Origin: Catenovulum sp. 2E275
GTDB lineage: Bacteria; Pseudomonadota; Gammaproteobacteria; Enterobacterales; Alteromonadaceae
Reading direction: 5' to 3'
DNA length: 64,000 nucleotides
NCBI RefSeq assembly: GCF_025515275.1
Contig: NZ_JAOPFU010000004.1
Location: 178,276 to 242,275, forward strand
Below are positions 36,082 through 44,752 of the stretch, piece after piece. A program made the translations under genes and the position numbers. Every line of letters begins with the position of its first letter. The stretch's first letter is position 1. The notes beneath the pieces are model-generated. The model was not told the origin of the DNA and did not search any database. It was given only the letters and a program-made list of their open reading frames with translations.

Positions 36082-37860
36082 ATGTTTAAACAAACTATGC
36101 TATCGCTTGCAGTAGTGGCTTCACTATCTGCTTGTACTCTGGAAATCACTACTGACGAAGAACAAGATAACGCAACACAAGAGCAGTCGCTGTCAATTAA
36201 TTTAATTGGTCGCTCGGTATTAAATGCAGAATCACCGGAAGGGGCTGCTGAGATTGTGGCATTTCATAAAAAAACGGGTTATATCTACGCAGTAAATAGT
36301 TCAGGCGATACCGCAACAGTTGAAATTTTAGACGCCAACAGCTTAGATTCTGCGGCGTTAACTGCCGACAGCGAAGGTGTTGTAAATAATACAAACATGC
36401 CTATTTTACAGACCATTAATGTGTCTGACGATGTAGCCGGTGACGCTAACAGTATTGCAATTGACGACAATAATAATTTATTAGCCGTTGCAATGGCTGC
36501 GAAAACCACAGGTGAAGCTGGTCATATCGCATTTTATGATTTATCGGGTGCAGCTCCAAGTTTTATTAAATCAGTCGAAGTTGGCTTTTTACCTGACATG
36601 GTTACCTTTACTCATGACGGTAAAAAAGTATTAGTTGCCAACGAAGGTGAGCCTAGCCAAGATTATAAAATTGATCCAATTGGCAGTGTTTCAATTATTG
36701 AAGTAAGCTCTGCAGTTCCGGCTGACACCGCAATTACCGTTAGTTTTGCTAGTTACAACTCTATGAAAGCTGATCTACAGGCCCAAGGCGTTAAATTTGC
36801 CAGCCCAAATGCAGACACTACAGTTGAACAAGATTTAGAACCTGAATATATTGCTGTTTCAGAAGATAACAAGATTGCTTTTGTTTCATTACAGGAAAGC
36901 AATGCAATGGCGGTGATTGATTTAACCGACAATAGTTTACAGAACATTTTTGGTTTAGGGTTTAAAAACTGGAACAACTATAAATTAGACGTTTCAGATA
37001 AAGACGACAGCATTAATTTACAATCATACTCAAACCTTTATGGTATGTATCAACCTGACACTGTTGCAAGTTACCAAGTTGATGGCCGTAACTATGTATT
37101 AACAGCCAACGAAGGTGATGCACGCGAATATATAGACCCTGCATTTTCTGGTGGCGAAGTTGAGGATGCCAATAAAGATGCATGTTTAGCGGCCCACCCT
37201 AACGGCATGTACGATTTTGACGATGAAGAAATCTGTTTTGCTTATTTAGAAGAATCTCGCATTAAAGATTTAGAAGATATCGCACCCTTAAGTGCTGATT
37301 TAGACGCTTTACTTACAGCCAGTGGTGGTAAAGATGGTTTAGGTCGCTTAATTGTTACAACAGCTCTTGGTTATAGTGAAATCAATAACCAATATGAAGA
37401 TTTTTATACGTATGGTGCCCGTTCATTCTCAATTTTTGCAGAAGATGGCAGCTTAGTTTTTGATTCTGGCGATGATTTTGAAACCATGACAGCACAGTTC
37501 CACGGCATGGCTTTTAATAACAACGAAGACGAAAACGCAAACGATACCCGCTCGGATGCAAAAGGCCCTGAACCAGAAGCATTAACTGTAGGTAAAATTG
37601 GTGAGCGGACTTATGCCTTTATTGGTTTAGAACGCATGGGTGGTATTTTTGTTTATGATATTACCAACCCTTACGAAGCATCGTATGTTGATTATTTTAT
37701 CAACCGTGGTTTAGTTGAAGATGCGGATATTACCGGTGATTTAGCACCAGAAGGCATGAAGTTTGTAAGTGCAGATAATAGCCCAACAGGCGAAGCGTTA
37801 TTAGTTATCGGTAATGAAATTTCAGGCTCTGTAGCTGTTTGGGAAATCAAATTAGACTAA
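36082..37860 (+). CDS. Choice-of-anchor I family exported lipoprotein (alkaline-phosphatase-like annotation)
   Basis: A 592-residue lipoprotein (lipobox 'VASLSAC') with a seven-bladed beta-propeller-like architecture. The repeated 'VANEGEPSQDY' and 'LTANEGDAREY' blocks, together with 'GFLPDMVTFTHDGKKVLVA' and 'PEGMKFVSADNSPTG', identify the choice-of-anchor I family. Relatives are sometimes called alkaline phosphatase in annotations, but the catalytic Ser or metal sites of PhoA/PhoX are not visible. The upstream Pho-box-like site agrees with a phosphate-related role. An earlier in-frame start (35956) is possible, but the ATG at 36082 has AGAG upstream and begins the lipoprotein signal. Confidence 0.82.
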   Translation: MFKQTMLSLAVVASLSACTLEITTDEEQDNATQEQSLSINLIGRSVLNAESPEGAAEIVAFHKKTGYIYAVNSSGDTATVEILDANSLDSAALTADSEGVVNNTNMPILQTINVSDDVAGDANSIAIDDNNNLLAVAMAAKTTGEAGHIAFYDLSGAAPSFIKSVEVGFLPDMVTFTHDGKKVLVANEGEPSQDYKIDPIGSVSIIEVSSAVPADTAITVSFASYNSMKADLQAQGVKFASPNADTTVEQDLEPEYIAVSEDNKIAFVSLQESNAMAVIDLTDNSLQNIFGLGFKNWNNYKLDVSDKDDSINLQSYSNLYGMYQPDTVASYQVDGRNYVLTANEGDAREYIDPAFSGGEVEDANKDACLAAHPNGMYDFDDEEICFAYLEESRIKDLEDIAPLSADLDALLTASGGKDGLGRLIVTTALGYSEINNQYEDFYTYGARSFSIFAEDGSLVFDSGDDFETMTAQFHGMAFNNNEDENANDTRSDAKGPEPEALTVGKIGERTYAFIGLERMGGIFVYDITNPYEASYVDYFINRGLVEDADITGDLAPEGMKFVSADNSPTGEALLVIGNEISGSVAVWEIKLD

Positions 37861-37908
37861 GCTAAGCCAGCTAAGGCTAAACCTGCCTAAAACGGGTTAA
37901 CCCATAAT

Positions 37909-37945
37909 AAAAATGCCAGCACTTAATAAGATGCTGGCATTTTTT
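37909..37945 (+). terminator. Intrinsic terminator between convergent genes
   Basis: Stem AAAATGCCAGCA / TGCTGGCATTTT with a 10-nt loop, then T-rich sequence. It ends the choice-of-anchor I gene and, with A-rich left arm, may act on the opposite strand for the HAD gene. Confidence 0.85.
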
Positions 37946-38000
37946 ATGAGTAGCTTTTTTATAAAGTAAAAAGTATTAAGAATAGCAACAAGCCTAAAAG

Positions 38001-38603
38001 TTATAGTACGCCCTGCTCTATTAAACAGTGTTTCACCTGCTCAAAACCAACAGTTCTAAAAGCAGTTATGCCACACGCTTTTGCTGCATCAACATTAATT
38101 TGATTATCATCAATAAATAAAACCCTTTCAGCCGGTACATTCAGCTCTGCCAGCATTTTTTGGTAAATCGCCGCTTCTGGTTTTACTTCACCCATTTCAA
38201 ATGAAACAAACGGCTGATCAATCCAATTTAAAATGCCAGTTGCTTCAACTTCCGGCCAATGCAGGGTGTTAGTATTGGTTAAACATGCCAGTTTGTAGTG
38301 TACTTTAAGTTGGATTAACAATTCTGGAATACCATTAAAAATGCCTTTAATCCAACTGGCATAAGAGTTTTTAAAAGTGGCAAAATCAACCGGTAATTCA
38401 AACTCATTAATAATGTTTTGAATAAAGGTATCTGCATCCATTTGGCCAGATTCAAAAGCACGAACCGAGCTTGAATTAATCCATTTAAGCCAGAATTCGG
38501 GTAAACTTTCCTGATTATTTCGCCAGTTTAAAATATCCTGAACGCCAGAAATATCCAGCAGCACTCCGCCCAAATCAAAAACAATCACATCAAATTTTTT
38601 CAT
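38001..38603 (-). CDS. HAD-superfamily phosphatase (HAD-IA, YihX-like)
   Basis: A 200-residue enzyme with motif I 'VFDLGGVLLD' (nucleophile Asp10, acid/base position changed to Gly in this branch, as in YihX), motif II 'LACLTNTN', motif III Lys in 'EMGEVKPE' and motif IV 'VLFIDDNQIN'. YihX-like proteins dephosphorylate sugar phosphates such as alpha-glucose-1-phosphate; specificity here is unknown. It starts 15 bp after the aldo-keto reductase gene and is presumably co-transcribed. Confidence 0.88.
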   Translation of the reverse strand: MKKFDVIVFDLGGVLLDISGVQDILNWRNNQESLPEFWLKWINSSSVRAFESGQMDADTFIQNIINEFELPVDFATFKNSYASWIKGIFNGIPELLIQLKVHYKLACLTNTNTLHWPEVEATGILNWIDQPFVSFEMGEVKPEAAIYQKMLAELNVPAERVLFIDDNQINVDAAKACGITAFRTVGFEQVKHCLIEQGVL

Positions 38604-38618
38604 TTTTCGCTTTTACCT

Positions 38619-39599
38619 TTACGGTAATTCTTCTCCACGAGCTAATTCAAATAAATGATACCAATGTTCTGCACTGAGTTCGATGTTTTCAACCTGAGCG
38701 CAGGCTTTAATCCGGCTTTCGTTTAAGCTGCCAACCACGGTTTGCATCTTCATTGGATGACGCCATAAAAAACCAAGTATAATTGCCTCAACACTGGTTT
38801 GATATTCAGCCGCCAACTCAGCAATCAAAGCAGCAGTTTGCTGAACCGCTATGCTTGAGCTATTGGTTTTGTCGCCACCGCTAAATAACCCTTGAGCTAA
38901 GCTGCCCCAACTTTGCATTTGAATTTTATTTAACCGGCTGTGCTCTATTGTGCCAGCATTAAACCCAATATTGGCCATGCTATTTTGATTAGCACAAACC
39001 CCTTCATTTAACCAATCTAACTGTGCCATGCTCATTTCAATTTGATTAGCGATAATTGGCATAGCGCAAGCCGATTGCAATAAATCGATTTGATAAGCAT
39101 TCATATTCGATACCGCAAAATATTTTACTTTGCCGCTGCGTTTTAATTGGCTAAATGCTTCGGCTACTTCATCCGGTTGCATTAGCGGATCAGGCCGGTG
39201 TAAAAATAACACATCCAAATAATCGGTATTTAACCGGCTTAATGAGTTATCAACACTGTTTAAAATCCAGTCTTTAGAAAAATCAAAGCGCTTAACTTTT
39301 TGATCTGCGCCATTTGCAAAACGAATTCCGCATTTAGACTGAATAATCATACTATCGCGTAACTGACTTTGTTGTTTTAATGCACCGCCAAACGCAGCTT
39401 CAGCTAAACCATGAGAATAAATATCTGCATGGTCAAACATATTAATGCCGTTTTCCAAACAAACATCTATCATTTGTCTGGCGGTATGAATATGCTCATT
39501 TTGCAAACCATTGGCCTGCCAATTGCCCCCCAAACTCATACAGCCATAAACAAGTCTGCTAGCATGTGGTAAATAATCATGTATTGGTAATGACTGCAT
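38619..39599 (-). CDS. Aldo/keto reductase (YdhF-like)
   Basis: A 326-residue (beta/alpha)8 NADPH-dependent oxidoreductase. The catalytic tetrad is visible: Asp in 'MFDHADIYSHG' with Tyr in the same block, Lys in 'IQSKCGIRF' and His in 'VLFLHRPDP'. 'VVGSLNESRIKAC' near the C-terminus binds the cofactor phosphate. The YdhF branch fits best; the substrate is unknown. Confidence 0.9.
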   Translation of the reverse strand: MQSLPIHDYLPHASRLVYGCMSLGGNWQANGLQNEHIHTARQMIDVCLENGINMFDHADIYSHGLAEAAFGGALKQQSQLRDSMIIQSKCGIRFANGADQKVKRFDFSKDWILNSVDNSLSRLNTDYLDVLFLHRPDPLMQPDEVAEAFSQLKRSGKVKYFAVSNMNAYQIDLLQSACAMPIIANQIEMSMAQLDWLNEGVCANQNSMANIGFNAGTIEHSRLNKIQMQSWGSLAQGLFSGGDKTNSSSIAVQQTAALIAELAAEYQTSVEAIILGFLWRHPMKMQTVVGSLNESRIKACAQVENIELSAEHWYHLFELARGEELP

Positions 39600-39824
39600 T
39601 AGATTTGCCCTTTGTTTTTCATCTTATTTTTCAATTTTTTGATAAGTTAATTTATCGTTTAACTCATTGCCGGATACGGCTCAGTTTAATCCAGATTTGG
39701 CAAAAGTGAAAAGTGAGACTTAGTGCATACGATTGTAATTATTCAGGTTACATTCATTTAAACTCGTTATAATAAACTAAAATGATAAACTGAATTGAGT
39801 TTCATACAACATAATGGAGTTTTT

Positions 39825-40463
39825 ATGATTTCGAAACCACTTACCAAAATATGTATCGCTTTAACCGCAACTACTTTATTAGCCAGCTGTGCTGCCACTA
39901 ACACAGAAAAAGGATTAGCAATAGGTGCCGCTGCGGGTGCAGTTTTAGGTAAATCGACAGCTAACCACTCAACTAAACGGACAATTTTAGGCGCTGGTAT
40001 TGGTGCAATTATTGGTGGCGCTATTGGTAGTTATATGGATAAGCAAGAAGAAGAATTGCGCGAAGAGTTAAGTGACTCAGGCATTCAAGTTATCCGCGAA
40101 GGTGACACATTACGTTTGGTGATGCCGTCCAACATTACGTTTGCGACAGGTCAGGCAAGTATTTCAAGTAGTTTTAATCCAATTTTAGATGATTTAGCTA
40201 AGGTATTAACTCATTACGATAAAACCATTTTATATATTGAAGGCCATACTGATGATGTCGGCAGTTATGAAATGAACCAAAATTTATCTGAAATGCGCGC
40301 GATAAGTGTCAGAGATGGTTTATTAGATCGCCAAGTTCATCCAAACCGTTTAGCGACCCAAGGTTATGGCGAAACCCGTCCTTTAGTGGCTAATACTAGC
40401 GATCAAAACCGTGCAATGAACCGCCGGGTGGAAATTAAAATTATCCCTAACGAACAAAAATAG
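39825..40463 (+). CDS. OmpA-family outer-membrane lipoprotein with glycine zipper
   Basis: A 212-residue lipoprotein (lipobox 'TTLLASC') of the YiaD type. A Gly-zipper segment follows the lipobox ('GLAIGAAAGAVLG', 'ILGAGIGAIIGGAIG'), then an OmpA C-terminal peptidoglycan-binding domain with 'YIEGHTDDVGSYEMNQNLSEMRA', whose Asp and Arg contact diaminopimelate. It anchors the outer membrane to the wall. TTG at 39795 is in frame, but the ATG at 39825 has TGGAG and begins the signal. Confidence 0.92.
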   Translation: MISKPLTKICIALTATTLLASCAATNTEKGLAIGAAAGAVLGKSTANHSTKRTILGAGIGAIIGGAIGSYMDKQEEELREELSDSGIQVIREGDTLRLVMPSNITFATGQASISSSFNPILDDLAKVLTHYDKTILYIEGHTDDVGSYEMNQNLSEMRAISVRDGLLDRQVHPNRLATQGYGETRPLVANTSDQNRAMNRRVEIKIIPNEQK

Positions 40464-40496
40464 TCAGCTAGTAAACAAAAAAGCTAAAAAACAGGA

Positions 40497-40528
40497 AAGC
40501 GGCTCTGATTAACCTAAGCCGCTTTTTT
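40497..40528. terminator. Bidirectional intrinsic terminator
   Basis: 8-bp stem AAGCGGCT / AGCCGCTT with a 12-nt loop and a T6 tract. It ends the OmpA-family gene and overlaps the stop codon of the convergent NIT-like gene. Confidence 0.85.
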
Positions 40529-41378
40529 AATCTAAAAAATGGGCCTGAATGCGTTTTAACTCACTATCAAAAATAAGGTTAACTGACTCGATTGTTTTGG
40601 TTGCTAAGTTAAAATAAATATCCCTGTCGAGTACAATTTTGTTGGTTTCAATGAGTTCATGTTCCATCGCTGAGCATAAATAGCGAGTTTGTTTGCTCGC
40701 ATTAGCAACCACAGTTGATTGCTCTGTATCTAATCCGCGTTCAGCTAGTTTTTGGTAAATTTCTTCACCCAACTCTGTTATCTGGTGGCGTAAATAAATC
40801 AGTTTATTGCGTTCAACCCGATCCGAAGAATGTAAAGTGGCCATCCCAGTGCCTAATGCTCTAGCCTGCCCAACAAACTCAGATAAATGCAACAAATCGC
40901 GCCACATCATTTTATCGGTTTGCGATTTTTCGGCTAACTCTTCCGTTAAACTATAGTGCTGCGCTATATCCTCTAACAAATACAGCATGCAGCCAACTAA
41001 CTGAGTATGCTGTTTAAAATTATCATTGGCCGATAACGAAAAAGAATTAAATGATAATCGTTGCCAGTGCTCAATATAAGCCTGCCATCTATCATATTGA
41101 TAAAGCGTATACTTTTTTTCAAGTTCGCTATTTTTGTTTTTAATGTTTTGATTAAGCTCAATTATTTTACGATTTACATTAGTATCGCCATTAGCCAAAG
41201 CAGCCGACCAACCTCGGTGTTTTTGCACCAGCACCACTAAATCCCGCACTTCAACAATCGCGGTTAATCCTTGTTTAATTTCCAGCTTAGTTTTAAGAGA
41301 TTGATGACGAATAAAAGCCACAGCTATAGCTAAAAATATTAATCCCGCAATCACCGATATTAATATAGCCTGACTCAT
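40527..41378 (-). CDS. Membrane-anchored NIT-like sensor domain protein without output domain
   Basis: A 283-residue protein with one N-terminal membrane span ('ILISVIAGLIFLAIAVAFI') and an all-helical remainder. The block 'LVVLVQKHRGWSAALANGD' and later 'EFVGQARALGTGMATL' match the paired helices of nitrate/nitrite-sensing (NIT) domains, which normally sit in kinases or chemoreceptors. Here no kinase, HAMP or methyl-accepting domain follows, so the protein is either a partner of another signalling protein or a repurposed domain. Family placement is moderately sure, function is not. Confidence 0.6.
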   Translation of the reverse strand: MSQAILISVIAGLIFLAIAVAFIRHQSLKTKLEIKQGLTAIVEVRDLVVLVQKHRGWSAALANGDTNVNRKIIELNQNIKNKNSELEKKYTLYQYDRWQAYIEHWQRLSFNSFSLSANDNFKQHTQLVGCMLYLLEDIAQHYSLTEELAEKSQTDKMMWRDLLHLSEFVGQARALGTGMATLHSSDRVERNKLIYLRHQITELGEEIYQKLAERGLDTEQSTVVANASKQTRYLCSAMEHELIETNKIVLDRDIYFNLATKTIESVNLIFDSELKRIQAHFLD

Positions 41379-41761
41379 AAACGCATCATACCTCTGTACA
41401 TTTGCCTGTTAGATAATTTCAAAATAGAAAGTAGTAAATAAAAACATAACCTAACTGTTATTAAAGCAAAAACAGAGCCAAAAGTATTTTCTGATCAGAT
41501 TAACTTTCACCCCTCATCCATCAAGGCTTACACTCATTAAGATTTAAGCGGCTTAAATCACAAACTACATTCATCCAGCAATTCGCACTAAAACATGGCA
41601 TGCCATTGCACTCATTTTACCCCAACCTCTCCATTTTGGTGCTATTTTGGTGCTACAACGAACTCCCCAGTATTAAATAAACCGACAAGACTTGACTGAT
41701 AAACAAGCTAACGTACAATGAGCTTATCTCAATTTATTCTTAGAAAAATTGAATATTATTC
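41379..41761. other. 383-bp intergenic region before metR
   Basis: No gene is supported. It holds a perfect 10-bp palindrome TGGCATGCCA (41594-41603), a tandem 11-bp direct repeat TTTTGGTGCTA near 41635-41656, and at the end a MetR box that touches the metR start codon. Both divergent promoters must lie here. Confidence 0.5.
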
Positions 41762-41762
41762 A
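41750..41762. promoter_or_regulatory. MetR box overlapping the metR start codon
   Basis: TGAATATTATTCA fits the MetR operator TGAA-NN-T-NN-TTCA exactly, and its last base is the A of the metR ATG. MetR is known to repress its own gene. Such a position would block initiation of transcription or translation rather than activate. Confidence 0.7.
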
Positions 41763-42682
41763 TGTTAGAAGTCAAACACTTAAAAACCATTAGAGCGTTA
41801 GCACAAACCGGTAGTCTGGCTAAATCGGCTGATTGGCTACATACCACCCCATCAGCTTTATCTCATCAGTTAAAAGAGCTAGAAAGCCGCGTCGGCAATC
41901 CGGTTTATGTTCGCAAAACCTCACCGGTTAAATTTACCGTTGAAGGTGAGTTATTACTCAAACTCGCCAATGATATTTTACCGAAAATTCAGGATACCGA
42001 AGCCCGTATTCAAGATATAAAACATCAGGATAAAGGTCAGCTACGTTTAGCCATTGAGTGCCATAGTTGCTTTCAGTGGTTAATGCCTGCAATTAGTCAG
42101 TTTCATGCAAGCTGGCCTATGGTTGAGCTAAATTTTGACAATGAATATACCTTTGATGCTATGCCCGGTTTAACTCAAGGTGATTTAGATTTAGTGATCA
42201 CGGCAGATAAATTTGAATCTGACGAGTTTTATTTTGAGCCTTTATTCAGTTTTCAAATGGTACTGGTCACCGCACCAACTCACCCGTTTGCCCAATTAAA
42301 ATTTATTTCAGCAGAAGATTTAGCCAGTCAGACTTTATTAACTTATCCGGTTGCGCCGTCAAGGCTCGATATCTTTAAATATTTATTGCATCCTGCCAAC
42401 TGTCAGCCTGCTAAAATAAAAACGGTTGATCAAACATTAATGATTCTGCAAATGGTAACCGCTAATTTAGGGGTTGCAGCTTTGCCGTCATGGGCAGTCA
42501 CAGAATATGAACAGCAAGGTTTGGTCAAAACAGTTGCGCTTGGCGAAAGCGGTATACAAAGTAAGCTTTATGCTGCGGTTAAAAAACGTGAAAAAAATAA
42601 AGCCTATATTCGTTCTTTTTTTGAAATCAGTAAAACTGTCAGTTTAAATAATTTAAAACAAGTTAAACCGCTCAATGATTAA
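41762..42682 (+). CDS. metR: LysR-type regulator of methionine biosynthesis MetR
   Basis: A 306-residue LTTR. The start 'MLEVKHLKTIRALAQTGSLAKSA' and 'LHTTPSALSHQLKELESRVG' form the winged-helix domain, and 'RLAIECHSCFQWLMPAISQFH' is the hallmark of MetR, whose coinducer is homocysteine. It activates metE, metH and related genes elsewhere. The start has only a weak ribosome site, and a MetR box overlaps the ATG. It is followed by yqgE after 23 bp. Confidence 0.95.
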   Translation: MLEVKHLKTIRALAQTGSLAKSADWLHTTPSALSHQLKELESRVGNPVYVRKTSPVKFTVEGELLLKLANDILPKIQDTEARIQDIKHQDKGQLRLAIECHSCFQWLMPAISQFHASWPMVELNFDNEYTFDAMPGLTQGDLDLVITADKFESDEFYFEPLFSFQMVLVTAPTHPFAQLKFISAEDLASQTLLTYPVAPSRLDIFKYLLHPANCQPAKIKTVDQTLMILQMVTANLGVAALPSWAVTEYEQQGLVKTVALGESGIQSKLYAAVKKREKNKAYIRSFFEISKTVSLNNLKQVKPLND

Positions 42683-42705
42683 ATTAACCGACCATTAGGA
42701 AAAGA

Positions 42706-43263
42706 ATGCAAAGCCTTCAAAATCATTTATTAATTGCGATGCCATCGCTAAAAGATGCTTATTTTTCACGCTCTGTCACCTACATTTGTGAACATAGTGA
42801 AACCGGCGCAATGGGGATTGTTATTAATCAACCTATCGAGATGAAAATTCACGATTTATTAGCTCAGGTAAGCGATGATTTAAAAGATAAAAATATTCAC
42901 CCTGATACACCTGTTTATGCCGGAGGACCGGTTAATTCCGAACGTGGATTTATCTTACATACCCCGCAGGAAATCTGGAAAAGCTCGCTACAATTATCTG
43001 ACGATTTTATGGTGACAACCTCCAAGGATATTCTCGAATCTATCGGCACAAAACTTGAGCCGGAAAACTATTTAATTTGTTTAGGTTATGCCGGTTGGCA
43101 GGAAGGCCAGCTAGAGCAAGAGTTATTAGAAAACAGTTGGATTACGATTCCGGCTGAAAAAGAGCTGGTTTTTAATACTCCAATAAGAGACAGGTGGCAA
43201 AAAGCGACCGAAAAACTGGGCTTTTCACCGTGGCAACTTAGCGACGATGTTGGTCATGCTTAA
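42706..43263 (+). CDS. yqgE: YqgE family (UPF0301) protein
   Basis: A 185-residue protein of UPF0301. 'NHLLIAMPSLKDAYFSRSVTYICEHSETGAMGIVIN' at the N-terminus and 'YAGGPVNSERGFILHT' and 'LGYAGWQEGQLEQEL' later are diagnostic. The biochemical role is not established, but it is almost always paired with yqgF, as here. Confidence 0.95.
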   Translation: MQSLQNHLLIAMPSLKDAYFSRSVTYICEHSETGAMGIVINQPIEMKIHDLLAQVSDDLKDKNIHPDTPVYAGGPVNSERGFILHTPQEIWKSSLQLSDDFMVTTSKDILESIGTKLEPENYLICLGYAGWQEGQLEQELLENSWITIPAEKELVFNTPIRDRWQKATEKLGFSPWQLSDDVGHA

Positions 43264-43306
43264 AACCCGCTACAACTGACAAATTAATATTAAAGAGTAA
43301 CAACAG

Positions 43307-43747
43307 ATGCAAACTAAATCTCCGATTGGACAGCGCACAGTAATCGCGTTTGATTACGGCTTAAAAAGTATAGGTGTTGCTGTAGGTCAGGAAATGTCTT
43401 ATTCCACCCGCTCACTGCCCGCACTTAAAGCTCAGGACGGTATTCCAAACTGGCAGTTAATAGAGCAGCAATTAAATGAGTGGCAACCCGATTTATTAAT
43501 TGTTGGTTTACCACTGAACATGGATGGCACTGAACAGGAAATTACCCAGCGCGCCAAAAAATTTGCCAATCGTCTACATGGCCGTTTTGGTTATCAGGTA
43601 GAAACTTGGGATGAAAGGCTGACCACGGTAGATGCCAAAGCCTATTTATTTGAAGTTGGCGGTTATCGCAATTTAACCAAAGATAAAATTGACTCTAAAT
43701 CAGCCGAAATTATTTTAATGAGCTGGTTTGAAAATACCTTTGGTTAA
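43307..43747 (+). CDS. yqgF: Holliday junction resolvase-like protein YqgF (RuvX)
   Basis: A 146-residue RNase H-fold protein acting in pre-16S rRNA 5' processing. '[15 protein letters not shown]' carries the first Asp, '[15 protein letters not shown]' the middle acid, and '[15 protein letters not shown]' with '[13 protein letters not shown]' the rest. It lies 43 bp after yqgE and converges with an unknown minus-strand gene 9 bp away. Confidence 0.95.
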   Translation: MQTKSPIGQRTVIAFDYGLKSIGVAVGQEMSYSTRSLPALKAQDGIPNWQLIEQQLNEWQPDLLIVGLPLNMDGTEQEITQRAKKFANRLHGRFGYQVETWDERLTTVDAKAYLFEVGGYRNLTKDKIDSKSAEIILMSWFENTFG

Positions 43748-43756
43748 TTACTTCGG

Positions 43757-44188
43757 CTAATTACTTTTTTGTTCACTTAATAAACTGCGTTTAGCAAACT
43801 CAAATAGTACCCGATGAAAAACAACCTGTGAAAATGGCTGTTTAATGCAAAGTTCAGCCTGTTCTTCATCCAATAAAACAATGAATTCAAATCCATTTTG
43901 GGATGATTTATATAAAGCCTTATATAAATCATCCTGCCCTTTTTGCCTAATTTTAAGCAATACAAATTCATTTGCTAAAGCTGGCGCAAGTTTGGCAAAT
44001 TCATCATCCGATACAATCTTAAAATGATGCTGACGAATAGCTGCTTCGTCTGCATACCAATTTGCCGATAAACCTTGAAAATTTAACCAAGCTTCAACTT
44101 GCCCAAAATAGTGCAACAGCGCTTTTTCCGCTTTAAAATGAGCGCTGTTTAAGCTGACCGTGATCGGCAGATCATTCATATTGGGCAA
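43757..44188 (-). CDS. Hypothetical cytoplasmic protein
   Basis: 143 residues, no signal peptide, no membrane span, no family recognised. It looks soluble and mixed alpha/beta: 'ALLHYFGQVEAWLNFQGLSANW', 'EFVLLKIRQKGQDDLYKALYKSSQNGFEFIVLLDEEQAELCI'. It overlaps the end of the glutaredoxin-like gene by 17 bp in another frame, so expression is probably coupled. A duplicated patch (AAAGCCTTATATAAATCATCC) occurs in its middle as a near-palindrome. Confidence 0.6.
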   Translation of the reverse strand: MPNMNDLPITVSLNSAHFKAEKALLHYFGQVEAWLNFQGLSANWYADEAAIRQHHFKIVSDDEFAKLAPALANEFVLLKIRQKGQDDLYKALYKSSQNGFEFIVLLDEEQAELCIKQPFSQVVFHRVLFEFAKRSLLSEQKSN

Positions 44189-44552
44189 ATCTATTATTTA
44201 AATAAGCAATAATATCATTTGATTCATACATCCATTGTACCCCGCTTTCATCCTCAATTCGTAAACAAGGCACTTTAACCCTGCCTCCGCCTTGTTCTAA
44301 ATTTTGTCTATGTGGCTGCGTTTTTGCATCCCTGTATTCTATAGGCACGTTAAGCTGGTGAATCGCACGTCGAGTTTTAACGCAAAATGGGCAAGCATAA
44401 AATTGATATAAAGCTAATTGTTTAGCCGCCTGATCAACAGCTTGTTGAGCTTGTGGTGTTCGTTTGATTGGTTTGGGTCGGGTGATAAAACTCACAAATA
44501 CAATAACTCGGCCTAAACCTTCACGCAGACCTTTTAATAATAAGTTTTTCAA
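44172..44552 (-). CDS. Glutaredoxin-like protein
   Basis: 126 residues with a hydrophobic/basic N-terminal part, possibly a membrane anchor, and a glutaredoxin/GST-N thioredoxin fold. 'LYQFYACPFCVKTRRAIHQLNVPIEYRDA' contains the redox motif CPFC, and 'GGGRVKVPCLRIEDE' gives the cis-Pro. 'MYESNDIIAYLNNRF' is the usual C-terminal helix. It probably reduces disulfides with glutathione. It is read in one unit with the downstream hypothetical gene. Confidence 0.85.
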   Translation of the reverse strand: MKNLLLKGLREGLGRVIVFVSFITRPKPIKRTPQAQQAVDQAAKQLALYQFYACPFCVKTRRAIHQLNVPIEYRDAKTQPHRQNLEQGGGRVKVPCLRIEDESGVQWMYESNDIIAYLNNRFAQYE

Positions 44553-44752
44553 AATAAATCCTAAAGTAAATAAAAGTAGGTAAATAAAGTGAAGTTTAAC
44601 AAGTTAACTTAATAACTTCACGGTATAAGCTCAGCTAAACAGAATAACCAGCTGGCTTAACTGAAAAATAGTCAGTATTAACCGATATTATTTTAATAAA
44701 CCTAAATAGTTAAGGTTAAATAACCTCAAAGCAACGGAGCTAAGGAAATACA

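Noticed and set aside
36082..37860. True alkaline phosphatase (PhoA/PhoX) activity
   Set aside because: No catalytic Ser/Thr or metal-ligand pattern of PhoA, PhoD or PhoX is visible; only the propeller signature of choice-of-anchor I proteins is.
41594..41608. Sigma-54 promoter (TGGCA-N5-TTGCA) before metR
   Set aside because: The GG to GC spacing is one base shorter than the strict -24/-12 distance, and no enhancer-dependent gene follows.
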